Below are positions 34,138 through 45,587 of a stretch of 64,000 nt of DNA, piece after piece. The translations under genes were made by a program, and so were the position numbers. Positions within the stretch are counted from its first letter, which is position 1; each line of letters begins with the position of its first letter. Where the stretch lies: contig CM041292.1 in the NCBI GenBank assembly GCA_023052935.1, positions 134,802,951 to 134,866,950 on the forward strand, written 5' to 3'. Under the pieces are notes generated by a model. The model searched no databases. It saw nothing but the letters and a program-made list of their open reading frames with translations, and had not been told where the DNA came from. Origin of the DNA: Piezodorus guildinii. Lineage: Eukaryota > Arthropoda > Insecta > Hemiptera > Pentatomidae.

Positions 34138-34250
34138 AATAAAAGTTGGTGCTCACAACACATTTAATTTCCCTTAAAACACCAACTCGAATATTTTCAA
34201 AATCACAATATTTTTCCTTGCCATATATTTGAAATATGAATAAGTGAAAG
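34138..34250 (-). repeat. R1 repeat, fragment
   Basis: Both ends of R1 joined with the centre missing: ttggtgctcacaacacattt near 34145, then actcgaatattttcaaaatc and aataagtgaaagtaaa. It is an internally deleted copy. Confidence 0.6.
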
Positions 34251-36548
34251 TAAATAATCTCTAATTTATATCTTATTCTCAATCTTTGAAATTCCCTCGA
34301 AGATTCAAATTTGTTCTTATTGCTTTAAAATATGCAACTAGGTGGGTGTACAAAACATTAATAAACGAAAAAGAAAAAAAAATGCATGCTGAAACGTAGC
34401 TTAAATTTTTCGTTGGTTCTGAATAAGGAAAACCCATACAACAGGATTTCAACTCATTCCATTCCGCTTTGTAGGCAAAAATATATACATGTATCTTCAT
34501 TCTCTTCCAATGATGTTTTCGGCCTGAAAAGGTTCTTAAACTAAGAGATTCGTATAGATCTGGGTGTTCTCGTGTTTCTTATATCTACTGTATCATGGGA
34601 AACACCTAAACTTTTGTTTTTAATGAAATAAACAGAATATCAAAAAACTTCAAAAATATCACAATAAAACTGAAAACGTCATACAGTATTATTAATACAA
34701 GCATAACTTGGAATTCCCTTTGAAAAGGGGGAAAAAATATTGCGGTCAATATTTCATACTTTTTCATTGAATTATTAAATGAACTGAGTTCGTCAACGGG
34801 TTCGATCATAAAAAAATATAATAAACGCCGACGTGAAAATATAGATAAATATTCTCAATTCGCGCCTCGGTGCCGGGACAATTATCTGTGCATTAATCTC
34901 CTCCCGCCCTCTCCTCTTGGCCGGAGCAACCCCTTGAGTAACCTTCAAAGACGAGGTAAGGTTGAAAAAAAAAAGAAAAGAGAAAAAAAATGTATACTTC
35001 AAAAATACGTCACAGTCCTAACTCAAATAAATGAATACTTAAAAGACAAGAAAGATTAAAGATGTTTCCAATGATTACAAAAGGATATATTTTCCAACCC
35101 ACATTATATCAATATTATTTAAATTGATATAAAATGTATATCAGATATGCCAACATGCTTCTTGTTACAATACACTTCTCCAATGGCGGGCCTAACAATT
35201 TCGTTGGTGGGAAAGGTCGAATATGGTAGGGGGTCCAAGTGGGTTAAAATATATATATCCTTCCGCCTCCCGAACATTGTCAATAAACATTATATATACC
35301 AAATACATATAACAATTTCAAAATTAACTTTTTTGAATAAACTAAATTTAATTTTTCTGTTTCTATTTACTGTAATGATATTTAGGGGAGACCCGGGCAC
35401 CCGACCCTAATATACACCTTGTACTTTTCAAATCCTCATTATAATATATAAAGCTCTTACAGCCTTAACAGTATTACAGTGTTCAATAATCACATGGAAG
35501 TGGGCAGTCAATAAATAACTTCCCATGAGCTGGTCCAATAAATAGCCACATAAGGGAACGAGAGAAAAAAAATTAACAGAGAAAAAACTTTTTTATCTTT
35601 CACCCTGGTTCTTATTTTAATTAAAAAGTATTACTTTCGGGCATAAAATTACTTCGAACATCGCAACGTCGTAAACGTCCCCAAAGAGATAGAGGGAGAA
35701 AGAAATGCAAACGAGGCCGCTTTGGGAAAAGATCGATGGCCGTTTGTTTCCGATAACGGACCGTAAACCGAACCTTCGATACCCCAATGAACACCTTAGA
35801 GTATCAAGCTTCAATCGAGGCCCATATGTTCCATATCTATCCAATATCAATAGCTTTCATGTGAAGATTATGATAAGCACAACTTGGCTAACTAAAGCAA
35901 GGATCTACTCCACGGCGATCCTCGCACGTGTAACCCAGCCAGAAAAAAACAGCTGTCGCCACATCCCATATTGACGGGTTGTAAGCTGAACCCGGCGGTT
36001 TCAGAAAAAAAATACATTTTTTTTAGTTTTCTTTAAAAATACTATCTTATGAAGATTATGATATACAGAGAACTCAGTAATAATTAAATTATTTATAGTA
36101 ACAAATTAGATTTAATCAATTATTAATAAGTATTCAAAGTTTCTAAAACACTAGGAGGAAAATTGTCAAGGGACATCACTAAAGAAGAAGATTGACCATC
36201 TAAATGCATGTTCCATTACAACTCCAAACATTATCAGATAACTGAATTTCTTGAATTACCCGACCAACACTCGTGGGCATGGTTTCAACTTCAAAACTGA
36301 AATCATTCCACTTTAGATTTGGGGATCAATGAAAATACCCTACCATCTATTTAAAGATATGCATTAAGTCTGTATTTCAAAGCTAAAGTCCTAATGATGA
36401 CAATGCTTTCAAGTAATAGCAGTGAAGAATTCTGGTGCATTTAAGCTCTAATCAGCACAATGGATAGATGAATTTAATATGATTTATTAACTCAAATATA
36501 CATAAAACAGTACTAGGCTTATTATAACAATGAACAATCAGATACTGC
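34251..36548. other. Spacer; antiparallel open frames at 35617-35974
   Basis: A GC-richer patch (35640-35840) is open for 77 codons on minus (35617-35850) and 89 on plus (35705-35974). Neither has a domain, and mutual overlap shows at most one could be real. Another GC-richer patch is 34860-34960. Elsewhere AT-rich. Confidence 0.4.
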
Positions 36549-36567
36549 ATAAATCGATTATGTTTGT

Positions 36568-36846
36568 TTCTTTACTTATTTAACGTCACTTTATGCTACT
36601 ATGGCTAATCGGACGATGCTACAGTACTAAATTTTGCCTATCCAGGTTTTATTAGGATAGGGATCTTTAACGAATTCCTGACTTCGTACAAGCTCGAGAC
36701 CACCTTTTAACGTCCCCTCCGAAGGATGGCATAACTAAGGATTTTTTACTTCCATTAAAAAATCCTAGGACCACCTGCGGGTTTGAACCCGTGACCTTTG
36801 ACATAGTAGGCTGTTACGCTAACCGCCCAGCTACAAGTGACCCCTT
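36568..36846 (-). mobile_element. tRNA-derived SINE, family 2, copy c
   Basis: 11-bp direct repeats ataaatcgatt (36549-36559 and 36847-36857) flank the element and fit a target duplication. It carries ttaacgtcactttatgctac, gctaatcggacgatgctaca and, at the right, the minus-strand head with B box gggttcaaacccgc. It is a good reference copy for the family. Confidence 0.85.
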
Positions 36847-36857
36847 ATAAATCGATT

Positions 36858-37429
36858 CTTATTAAAGCAATTCGTCTGGTAAGCGGCTTTGAGATCGTCG
36901 AAGTTTAAAAATCTTCAGACATAAAATAATAATAAAAAAATACAAATTAACCTGAATATTTAAACAAAGCAAACATACCATATGCGGAGTAATCCATCAG
37001 AATTAATTACCTAATTAAAAATTTTCTCTTTGTTCAGAAAATAGAATACCGTAATTGGAAAAGTTAATTGATCGGCCGGCAGCTAGTAAACAAATATTCT
37101 TTACTAATTTGCGGGGTCAACGGAGACCAACATGCATCTATATGGTTAGCCGGAGACCCTTAATAGCAACCAGCTAAATCCACTTACCATAATTGAATAT
37201 AGGACCCTAAAGAGCTTATTTTCTTGTAATGGCAACTTTAATAGCTTTTGTTTAAAGGCTCTTAATTATTTATTATAGAAAAAAAGACAAGAAAAAAAAA
37301 CAGTAAATAAAGTACAAACAATTAACAGTAAAAAATCGGAAAATGTAAACGGTACTTGCATCTATTGAAAAAAACACTGAAGTACACAGTAATCCAAAAT
37401 TATCGAATAACTTCCACATCTTATTATTT
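36858..37429. other. AT-rich spacer, nothing recognised
   Basis: No supported feature. Confidence 0.5.
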
Positions 37430-37870
37430 ATTTTAAAAATATATTTATTGAAATTTACAACTTTATTTACATCAACACAGAGAAAATGTGAGTAGAATAT
37501 ACAACAATGCCACGACACACAAGTAGAGAAACTAATAATAGGTAGTAATCCATAAAATATTCTAAATCAGAAGGTCTCGCGGCCATCTTCTCAGACACCT
37601 CGGAGGATTATCAGGAACTGAAGAGGAAACGAGGGGATTGGAGTGGGAATAGAGTTGGTCATGAAAGGAATGGTATCTGGTTCGGGACAAATAAGCAATA
37701 TAAGGAAAATTTAGATCATTAAGGATGAGTTTATTCGTGAAAGTATTGCGATTTTTTATTGAATGTGGGAAACATTTGATGGGTTACCAGAACCCCAAAG
37801 CACAATTCCGTGAGGTTCAGATTGGTCTAATGACAGTCATGTAGATGTGTCATTTATAGTAAGTTTTGAA
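37430..37870 (-). pseudogene. Jockey-type LINE C-terminus and 3' UTR (family X)
   Basis: On the minus strand: LWGSGNPSNVSHIQ (37763-37804), the Jockey motif after the palm domain, then a gap, then text matching the copy at 3712 (cccgaaccagat, cctgataatcctccgagg, cgcgagaccttctg) and a 3' UTR ending in caataaatata. Stops and frameshifts make it non-functional. Comparison with the plus copy at 3712-4036 defines the 3' end of this LINE family. Confidence 0.7.
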
Positions 37871-38298
37871 ATAGCCGAACACGCTGATCTTACTATTAAA
37901 ATGTAAATATAGGCATTGAAAACCAAAAAACTTAACAAATAGTATAACGTGGTTTACATTGATGTATCAAAATGTGGTGGCCTATCACTAGAATGTACGG
38001 TCAGATCAGCGAGTTTTTCTTTTTTTTCTGGAGTTTAGTAGGTAATAGGAGAAATACAAAAGTCAAGGAAACTCTACCATGCTGGTAAAGTTATTTCACT
38101 TTTCTAGGGCATCGCACCTCCAATACCTACACTACAGGGTCTACCTCTACTCTGTCTGATATTATCTCAGTCCCCTGTTACTAGGTTATCAGAGGTTGAA
38201 AAGGATAGGCAGGAAATCTGACCTGAAGGGAGACATCTTAGTTACGTATCCTTTGTTTTGGACACCAGTCCTGATTGAGTTCAACATTCTTCTAACCG
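37871..38298. other. Spacer, nothing recognised
   Basis: The patch 38085-38280 is GC-richer but has no frame that I can assign. Confidence 0.45.
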
Positions 38299-38960
38299 TT
38301 TCTAATAACTTGGTTAGATTTTGACACAACTTCATGATTGGTGCAAACTTTGGAAAATTCTACTTTGCCAAGAAAAATACTTTCACTCTTCGACATGAAA
38401 CCTGCCCTCCAGTGTATCTTGATAATATCAAAATTCCACGGACAGACACAATCAGATATCTCGGCTTGACATTCGACAGAAGAATGATATGGAGCCCACA
38501 CATCAAGAACAGACAAATAACGTTAAACAAAAGACTGAAGCTTTTATACTCACTTCTTTCAAGAGTTTCAAAATCAAAACTTGAACAGAAATTGAACACC
38601 TACACATACGTACTGAAACCTGTTTGGACTTATGCATCACAGATTTCCATATTAGCGAAATATACTCAGACACTTCAAAAATTTCAATTAAAAACTTCTT
38701 GAACTATTACAAATACATCATAGTACGTTAGCAACATTACTCTACATTCCACATGCCTACAGTTAACCAACAGATCGGACCCTCTTACAGGAACATACTG
38801 ATATATAACTAAAGAAAATGGTCATTTCTGAAATACCTTACAACATCCGTCGAAGGCTGAAAAGAAGCTGGATGAGGGACCTCCTGTCATAAACAGAAAA
38901 CAGGGATGTCCCTTTATTCCTGGGTATTACTCTATCCATCAAGCCTATCATTCCTCAAAT
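38299..38960 (+). pseudogene. Jockey-clade LINE RT thumb/connection fragment
   Basis: The frame at 38334-38702 reads TLRHETCPPVYLDNIKIP, then TIRYLGLTFDRRMIWSPHIK, LNKRLKLLYSLLSR and LKPVWTYASQI. This is the segment following YADD in Jockey RTs (CPPVYLNN, YLGLHLDRRLTW, KPIWTYGIQLWG). It is broken after FQLKTS at 38702; further downstream matches are faint. No catalytic residues are included. It may belong to the same family as 37430-37870, in the opposite orientation. Confidence 0.8.
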
Positions 38961-39052
38961 CAAAAACTATCCCCATCGCACTTAAATCTTATCCATGAAG
39001 TTGACAGGTGTGAATAGAAACATTAAAATGAAAAAATTATATATTTATATAT

Positions 39053-39055
39053 AAT

Positions 39056-39108
<53 letters not shown>
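39053..39108. repeat. (AT)n microsatellite
   Basis: A nearly pure AT dinucleotide run, interrupted once near 39080. Confidence 0.9.
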
Positions 39109-39111
<3 letters not shown>

Positions 39112-39297
39112 TTATCTTCAACTATAATTATATATGCTTCGTCACTACATTAAATTCGTAGTTAGACAACATTTCAATCGTATATTATACATCTTTGTAA
39201 CTATACTTAATTGAAAAAATTATTTCATCAGAAATAATATTTCTGTTATTTTTTCCTTATTTTCTAACATCAAATGCATTCATTCCTTTAAATGTAA

Positions 39298-39530
39298 AGT
39301 CCTCCGGACAATAGTTAATGCTCCTTACTATGTCACCAACCATACCTTACACCACGACCTAAATATTCCATTTATTTTAGACATTTTTCCATACGAATTC
39401 TCCCAATTCCATCAGAACCTTATCCATCACCCCCATCCCCAAGCTCAATCCCTATCCATTTCCACACACCCTTACCTTCCCTCTAAAAACTCGAATTCGA
39501 AAAATTACAAGACCACTTTCATTTACCTGT
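39298..39530 (+). pseudogene. Jockey-clade LINE RT C-terminal fragment
   Basis: The frame gives KVLRTIVNAPYYVTNHTLHH, then DLNIPFILDIF and FHQNLIHHPHPQAQSL. This is the conserved end of Jockey ORF2 (R-x-I-x-N-A-P-W-Y-V-x-N, D-L-x-I-P, H-x-N-P-L-A). It carries no full-length frame and ends in a segment without the final basic motif. Confidence 0.75.
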
Positions 39531-40702
39531 GAAGTGAAAGTGAAAACGCAAAAAAAAAGTGTGAACAATGTTTGTCTTGCTCTAACATCTAAAGCAGAAA
39601 CATGTTCAATCGCCGACATTGTTTAACTAATTCTCAAATTAAACATCCCTGCTACAATAGGAAATATGAAATGAGTACACCAAATAAATTGAATAAAACT
39701 ACTAATCAGACATTTTAAAATGATATTATTTATCTAATGAATGTTATAATTTTAAAAGATGGTTCCGCCAGGAAATTTCAACTTCCCACAAAAAGGCGTC
39801 CAAGCGGTACTTGTATTAGTACTTGATAATATTATAGTACTCAATAGTATGAGTAATAGTACTTGATAAATGATTAAAGTTATTTTTTTAATAACTTTTT
39901 TTTTAAATTAAAAACAGGTAGTAATGAAAAACTTATTTAGACAGTAATACCGAAAACTACTGAAGAAAACTAATAATTAAATATTTTAATTATATACAAT
40001 AAACAGTTAATTAAATCTTTAATTAATTCAATGCAATTTAATTTCAGCCTTGTTGAAATCTTAAGTTATGTGAATATGTAAATCGGGCCAATATTTTAAA
40101 AATATTACTACCCAAACCTATTATTACGGAAGGTAAAAAAATAAACTCAACGCCGATGAATGGGTTTTTTTCGAAGTCATTAACACGGAGGAACGAAAAT
40201 CTAGAAAGGGAGTGATGTTAAGTTAATCAAAATTCAAAAAAACTTGGCTGTTCCGATCTGTGAAATTAAAAATAAAAGAATATTTTCATGCCTAGAGAGG
40301 CTATTATTTATGACTTAATCCAATTATATTCAAATTCAAATTATGTATATACTTTTATTCATATCAGGACTTAACTACATAACAAGGAGGAACGGAATAT
40401 AATTTCTTCTTCTGTTATATACATGATAAATTTTGCACATAAATGAGTGAAGTAAACATTTTTAACTTCATAAATGTTTAAAAAAAATTATTCCTAATTA
40501 ATAATTGAATGGAGTCTCTTTCCTAATTTTGTAAATAAATTAGTGAAGCAAAAAATGTTTATAAATGTAAAAAGATGATTCCTAATTAATAAAAATTAAA
40601 ATCATTCGTTTGCAGCCGCCGTAATAAGTGTTTTATTATAAAACAATTTCTATAAAACCTTACACGATTTAAGTAAAGATATAAAAAATATATATATTTT
40701 TT
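39531..40702. other. AT-rich spacer, nothing recognised
   Basis: No supported feature. Confidence 0.5.
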
Positions 40703-40805
40703 ACCACTAAAGCGGTATTGGGCCCAATACATATAGAGATTTGTACAGTTTCTAGACCACAGGTTTTCCCTTTTGTTGGGAACCCAATTTACAGAGGCTG
40801 TGTCC
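40703..40805 (-). mobile_element. SINE family 1, 3' fragment
   Basis: Matches the 3' half of family 1 on the minus strand (tatagagatttgtac, ggttttccc, gggaaccc, cagaggctg). The tRNA-like head is missing. Confidence 0.65.
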
Positions 40806-40904
40806 TTAACTTCCCCTTGACTTCGAGCTTATCAACTTCATTCCATAAATGTAATAATTAAAAAAAAAAAAAAACTGCACCTCTCTAACCGCTGAGAGAG
40901 GTAC

Positions 40905-41205
40905 AGGACACCCAAGAGTCTTGGGGTTAGTACATACAGATTCGTACTGTTTCAAGTCCAACGGTCGTGCAATAAGTTGATTAGCCCGAGATCGCACTTA
41001 GCCGCCAGGTTTTCCCCATTTTGGGTACCCACTTTATAGAGACTGTGGATGGTATAGGCCCCAGGATGGTCTCTATACCGCATGTTTGGCCCACGGCTAA
41101 AATTACAGAATAAATAATATTTTGCCCCAGCCTGGATTCGAACCGTGTATTTGAAGAACATTAGACTGGTGCTCTATCCACCAGACCAAGCCAATCCCAA
41201 GTGAA
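40905..41205 (-). mobile_element. tRNA-derived SINE, family 1
   Basis: On the minus strand the head has tggtggatagagcaccagtc and the B box ggttcgaatcc (41136-41146), then the body (gtgggccaaacatgcgg, actttatagagactgtgg, cgccaggttttcccc) and 3' end (agtctt). A 5'-truncated copy of the same family lies 100 bp upstream at 40703. Confidence 0.85.
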
Positions 41206-42359
41206 CATATGATAGTTAGATGATAAAATAGTGATTTTAACTTTCACTTTTATTATAATAAGCTTGAATTATTTTACATACAACGAACAAATAATTTATA
41301 GCAGAAGGATTCTTCGAATTATATAAGTAATGGTATAACTAAAAATTATACAGGCTAAAACGGCTGTGTTGATTGAAAATAAATTGTCAATATTTGTATT
41401 AGTTTTATACCAAATAACTTAATTTTAAATCGTACAATATGATTTTCGAACATCCTTGGTTTGGCCAATTTGTAAAAAGCCGGTTTCAGTGTAAAGTTTC
41501 TTTTAAGTAAAGTTTGAAACCTGTTGTTTCCGGAAAAAAAAAAACTACTGAGAGATATTTCGTCGAATTAAGGACTTATTATTATAATATAGAAACAGTA
41601 GCAACTGATAATGGAAAATAAAGAAAAACATATTTTTCATTTATGTATATAATATAGGACAAAGATTCATAAAATAATTTTACTTTCAAAGTCATGTAAA
41701 TATTTACATGCACAAAGTTCTTTTTTTCAGCTCTTCCACATGCATTGATAAAACAACGATGCCAAAATTATAAATAATAAACCGTGAACACCTATTATTT
41801 TGTGCATAGATCTCTTTTACCCAGTACAGCACAGATTATGGTACCCTACTGCACATGTTAAGAAAGTTTTTGTTTACAGGATCAAGCGGATTACAGTTGT
41901 CACATGAATCCAAGACAAATCACCTACAGTTGTGTCGCTCGTCGTAAGAACTTCCCACGCTTATGATTCCATTTTTGTTTTATTTTTTAGCTTTACTAAT
42001 CTGAGATTTAAGTTCAATTTTTAAAGATTCTAGGCTCTTTTGAAAATAAAATAAGTACAAAAAATAAAATAAATCGTAAGGGAACACTGACGCAGCGCCT
42101 GAAAATCGTTTGCTGTGGAGATATCCTTTTATGGTTGAAAAATGGAATTACCGGTACAGGTATAGAACCGAAAAATTTATTTCGCTCCTCAAACAAGTAA
42201 ATACTAATTAATCAAAACATGCAGAAGTAACTATTTTTTTCAAGTCACCAAGCACTATATACCAATATATAGTAGGACAATAGAATAATGGAATTTTCGA
42301 TATAATAGAAATCATACTTATCTATTTTTTTAAATGCTTCAATAATCATTTATTAAATA
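41206..42359. other. AT-rich spacer, nothing recognised
   Basis: No supported feature. Confidence 0.5.
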
Positions 42360-42548
42360 ATAAGTAAGACGTTTTTGCGTTAGACTCACCACACAAAGAC
42401 AGACATTTTTGTGGGACTTGGTCATTTGGACTCATGGGACGGACCATAAAACGCGTGTTTCCGGTGAAAACTCGAATTAAAATATTTTCACAATCCCAAT
42501 ACTTTTTCTTACTATATATTTCATACATAGGTAAGTGAAAGTCAAAAT
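42360..42548 (-). repeat. R1 repeat, end fragment
   Basis: Matches 61810-61999: gggacttggtcatttggact, gtgtttccggtgaaaactcg, ataggtaagtgaaagt. Only one end of R1 is kept. Confidence 0.7.
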
Positions 42549-43757
42549 GGCATTTAGTTGTAAGTATATCGACTCACAGCAAAGGCCAATTTAATTACGA
42601 ATTCAACTATGAACGATAAAAAGGTATTACATTTTTTTTTTTGGGGGGGGGGGGGGGGGAGAGGGTTATGTTAAATGCATTTGCAAAATTAAATGCTATT
42701 CCAAACGAAGGCTCAAGAATAATTCATACTAAATTTTCAGTTCTAAAATACGTATACAGACCATTTTATTCGCCTAAATTAATTATTTCATTGACTATCT
42801 TCTATAGTAATATTTTATTAATTAGTTTCCACTAATTTATTTTAAAGATTTTAATAATTTGAATATAGGCCAGAAAAATCCAAAGAAAACTTCATAATTT
42901 AAGGATGTATGACGGAAGTCGTACTTTGACTTTTTTTTTTTAATAGCCAAATTTTTTAAATAATAATAATAATTTTTGTTCATTGTTTTCAAAATTAAAC
43001 TTTTGTTATTATATAAAAAAGTAATGACAAAGAATATAAATATCACATAAAATACATTCCTGATGATGCAAGCCATCTGGTTTTCACTATATTTCCTAAT
43101 ACTAAAATATTATTTATATTGTTTAGAAATAATGTATACTTTAAAAAAATAATAATAAGCATCAGATCAAGCAGATAGTGAAATCCGAGGCTACGGGCTA
43201 ACAACATTCATTTATATTACTAATAAGGATTGATGGATACTATAAAATACTATGATCTAAGAAATAATAGAAAAGGTAAGTCCAGTAACGAGCAGGTAAA
43301 GCATGGGAGCCTCCGACTGTTGACACACCTGTAGCACAGAATAACATTAGAACCGGTCACGAAACTTAACTGTTTTCATTGTAAACAAGGAATATACATA
43401 ATGTATCTAATTAGCACTGCATTTGATGCATTAGGTAATCTAATTCCGAGTCAACAACTCCCAGTGCTGTCTGTTATCTCACCAATCATTTCCCAGTTCT
43501 CTGAAACAGCTGATTATGCAGTAGCAATAACCATAAATGAAGCTAGAACACAGACATAGATCAATACGTTCGAAATTATGGAAATTAGATAGAGCTAAAC
43601 TATTAAAAGTAATTAAAATAAATAAAACTTCAAAGAAGCATTAAAACGAAGGGATGTTTTAAAAAGGTGCAAAAGTTAAACGAACTATTATAATAAAAAA
43701 TTATCCATAGATCTTTATAAATACCTTAGACTACTTTCAACCTAGTTAACTTGTTAT
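42549..43757. other. AT-rich spacer
   Basis: A T10G17 block lies at 42632-42659. No other feature is recognised; 43190-43560 is slightly GC-richer without a frame. Confidence 0.5.
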
Positions 43758-44535
43758 TACTTTCACTTACCTATAAATGAAATACATAGTAAGGGAAAGT
43801 ATTTCGATCGTGAAAATTTTCGAATTCCAGTTTCACTGAAAATACACGTCTTAAGGTCCCTTGAGTCCAAATGACCAAGTCCCGCAAAAAGGTCTATGTG
43901 TGTGCTCTAGCGCAAAAACTATAAGTCGTATGTAACTGAAATTTCATATTTGAGAAAGCTATAAGCCCCAGATGTTACAGCAACTTTTTCACTAAAATCG
44001 ACTGACCGGAAGTTTTACCCTATGCATTTTGCACCTTTTTACAATTTTCTCGAAAACGGCTCTAACGATTTCGATTAAATTCGATGTAAAATTTGATGGG
44101 CTTTAATATCATGTAGGATTCATTCTGATTGAAATAGTCTGACAGGGCATAAATGCCGAGATTTTCTTGCTCTAAAGTACCTTTAATTTTGTAAATTTCA
44201 AAAAATAGGCACGTCATATTTTTAGCATTGATAAATAACAGCTAAAAATGAATGTTGAGCGAATTTAAGCGAGTTTTTAAACACAAGAAAAGTAGTATAG
44301 ATGTATATTAAACCGTGGGATAGCTAAAGATTTCAGAAAAAATATTATAAATACACGGAATTGTAAATGTTAATGTAGAGTGATGAAAATACGATAAAAC
44401 TAAATGATTGTTATAGATAAAAATATAATAGATTATTTAACAAAACACATGTTTCTAATAAAATTCAATTTAATTAATTCTGTAAAAATTTATTTTTATC
44501 TTTAAATGTATTTAAAAATTCTTTAATTGATTTTT

Positions 44536-44846
44536 CCTCGCGCGGATCTCATTACCGCGTATGGGGAGCGTCCCACGGGTGGCGGATGTGGGAATGGTCG
44601 GTGGAATTTCCTCGGAAGCTCCTCCCGGCTAAGTCCGATGGACTCGCTGACCAACAATGAGAGCGGCCCCCCAGGCTTGCTGGAGGGTGTGACGTAGGTT
44701 CGAACGCCCTACTCACATATTTTAGTTCACAAAATATCACCAAAAGTCATGGATTCCTCTGAGGTAAAACGCTCATTATCCGGAAGTAAACTAGTCCCCC
44801 GTTCGGGTCTCCGGGTGGGGACTGCTTCAGGGAATCATGGCGCAAG
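44536..44846 (+). promoter_or_regulatory. RTE LINE 5' leader (putative internal promoter)
   Basis: This GC-rich leader starts directly after the target duplication with cctcgcgcgg and contains ccgttcgggtctccgggtgg and ggactgcttcaggg shortly before the ATG at 44847. The 5' end therefore seems complete. Promoter function is inferred from LINE biology; no specific box is identified. Confidence 0.45.
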
Positions 44847-45587
44847 ATGAAAATTAGAGATCTAACAATAGGGACGTGGAACGTTAGAAGTTTAAATACG
44901 GCAGCTGGGTTAAAGTCGGTCGCGAATGAAGTTAAGGGGTACCATTTAGATATCGTTGCATTACAAGAGGTTCGCTGGCCAGGGGAGGGTTCGTTAACAG
45001 AAGGAAAGTATACTATTTGGTACGGGGGGAGCGTTAATTATTGTCTAGGTACCGGGTTTCTGATTAGGAATAGATTTCTTTCCGCATTACGGGACGTACA
45101 GTTCTTTAGTGAAAGAATATCGGTTGCTATATTCCAAGGCCGTTGGTTTAAAATCGCGTTTATAAACATTCATTCTCCCACCGAAGACAGTGATGATGAA
45201 GTAAAATGCGAATTTTATGATAAACTAGAGTCGGTTTACGATAAGTTACCGCGAAATTACATTAAGATAATACTAGGCGACGCGAAAGCAAAGGTTGGAA
45301 GGGAAGAAGTATATCGTCCTACAATCGGTAAAGAAAGTTTGCACGAATATAGTAATGATAATGGGACCCGACTAATAAACTTTGCCATTTCGAAAAACCT
45401 AGTAATCAAAAGCACTACATTTAAACGTAAGGATATTCATAAGTATACGTGGACATCACCGGATGGACAAACACGGAATCAAATCGATCATGTTTTAATA
45501 CAAAACAGATGGCAAAGTAGCATAATTAACGTGAGATCGTATCGGGGTGCAGAATGCGGTTCTGATCATGAATTAGTAATTGTAACA
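44847..45587 (+). CDS. RTE LINE apurinic-type endonuclease domain
   Basis: The frame opens with an ATG and shows TWNVRSL (N12), LDIVALQEVRW (E41), INIHSPTED (109-114), ILGDAKAKVG (D145), YTWTSPDGQTRNQIDHVL and GSDHELVI (S239, D240, H241). These are the metal-binding and catalytic boxes of LINE endonucleases. The usual GDxN box reads GDAK: the asparagine at 147 is a lysine, which would probably disable cleavage. The frame is otherwise intact for 247 codons, then passes the deletion joint and continues in a wrong frame to 45644. It would nick target DNA as part of the polyprotein. Confidence 0.85.

Noticed and set aside
34388..34402. gctgaaacgtagc, a GAAACGT match
   Set aside because: No catalytic box and no stem II upstream.
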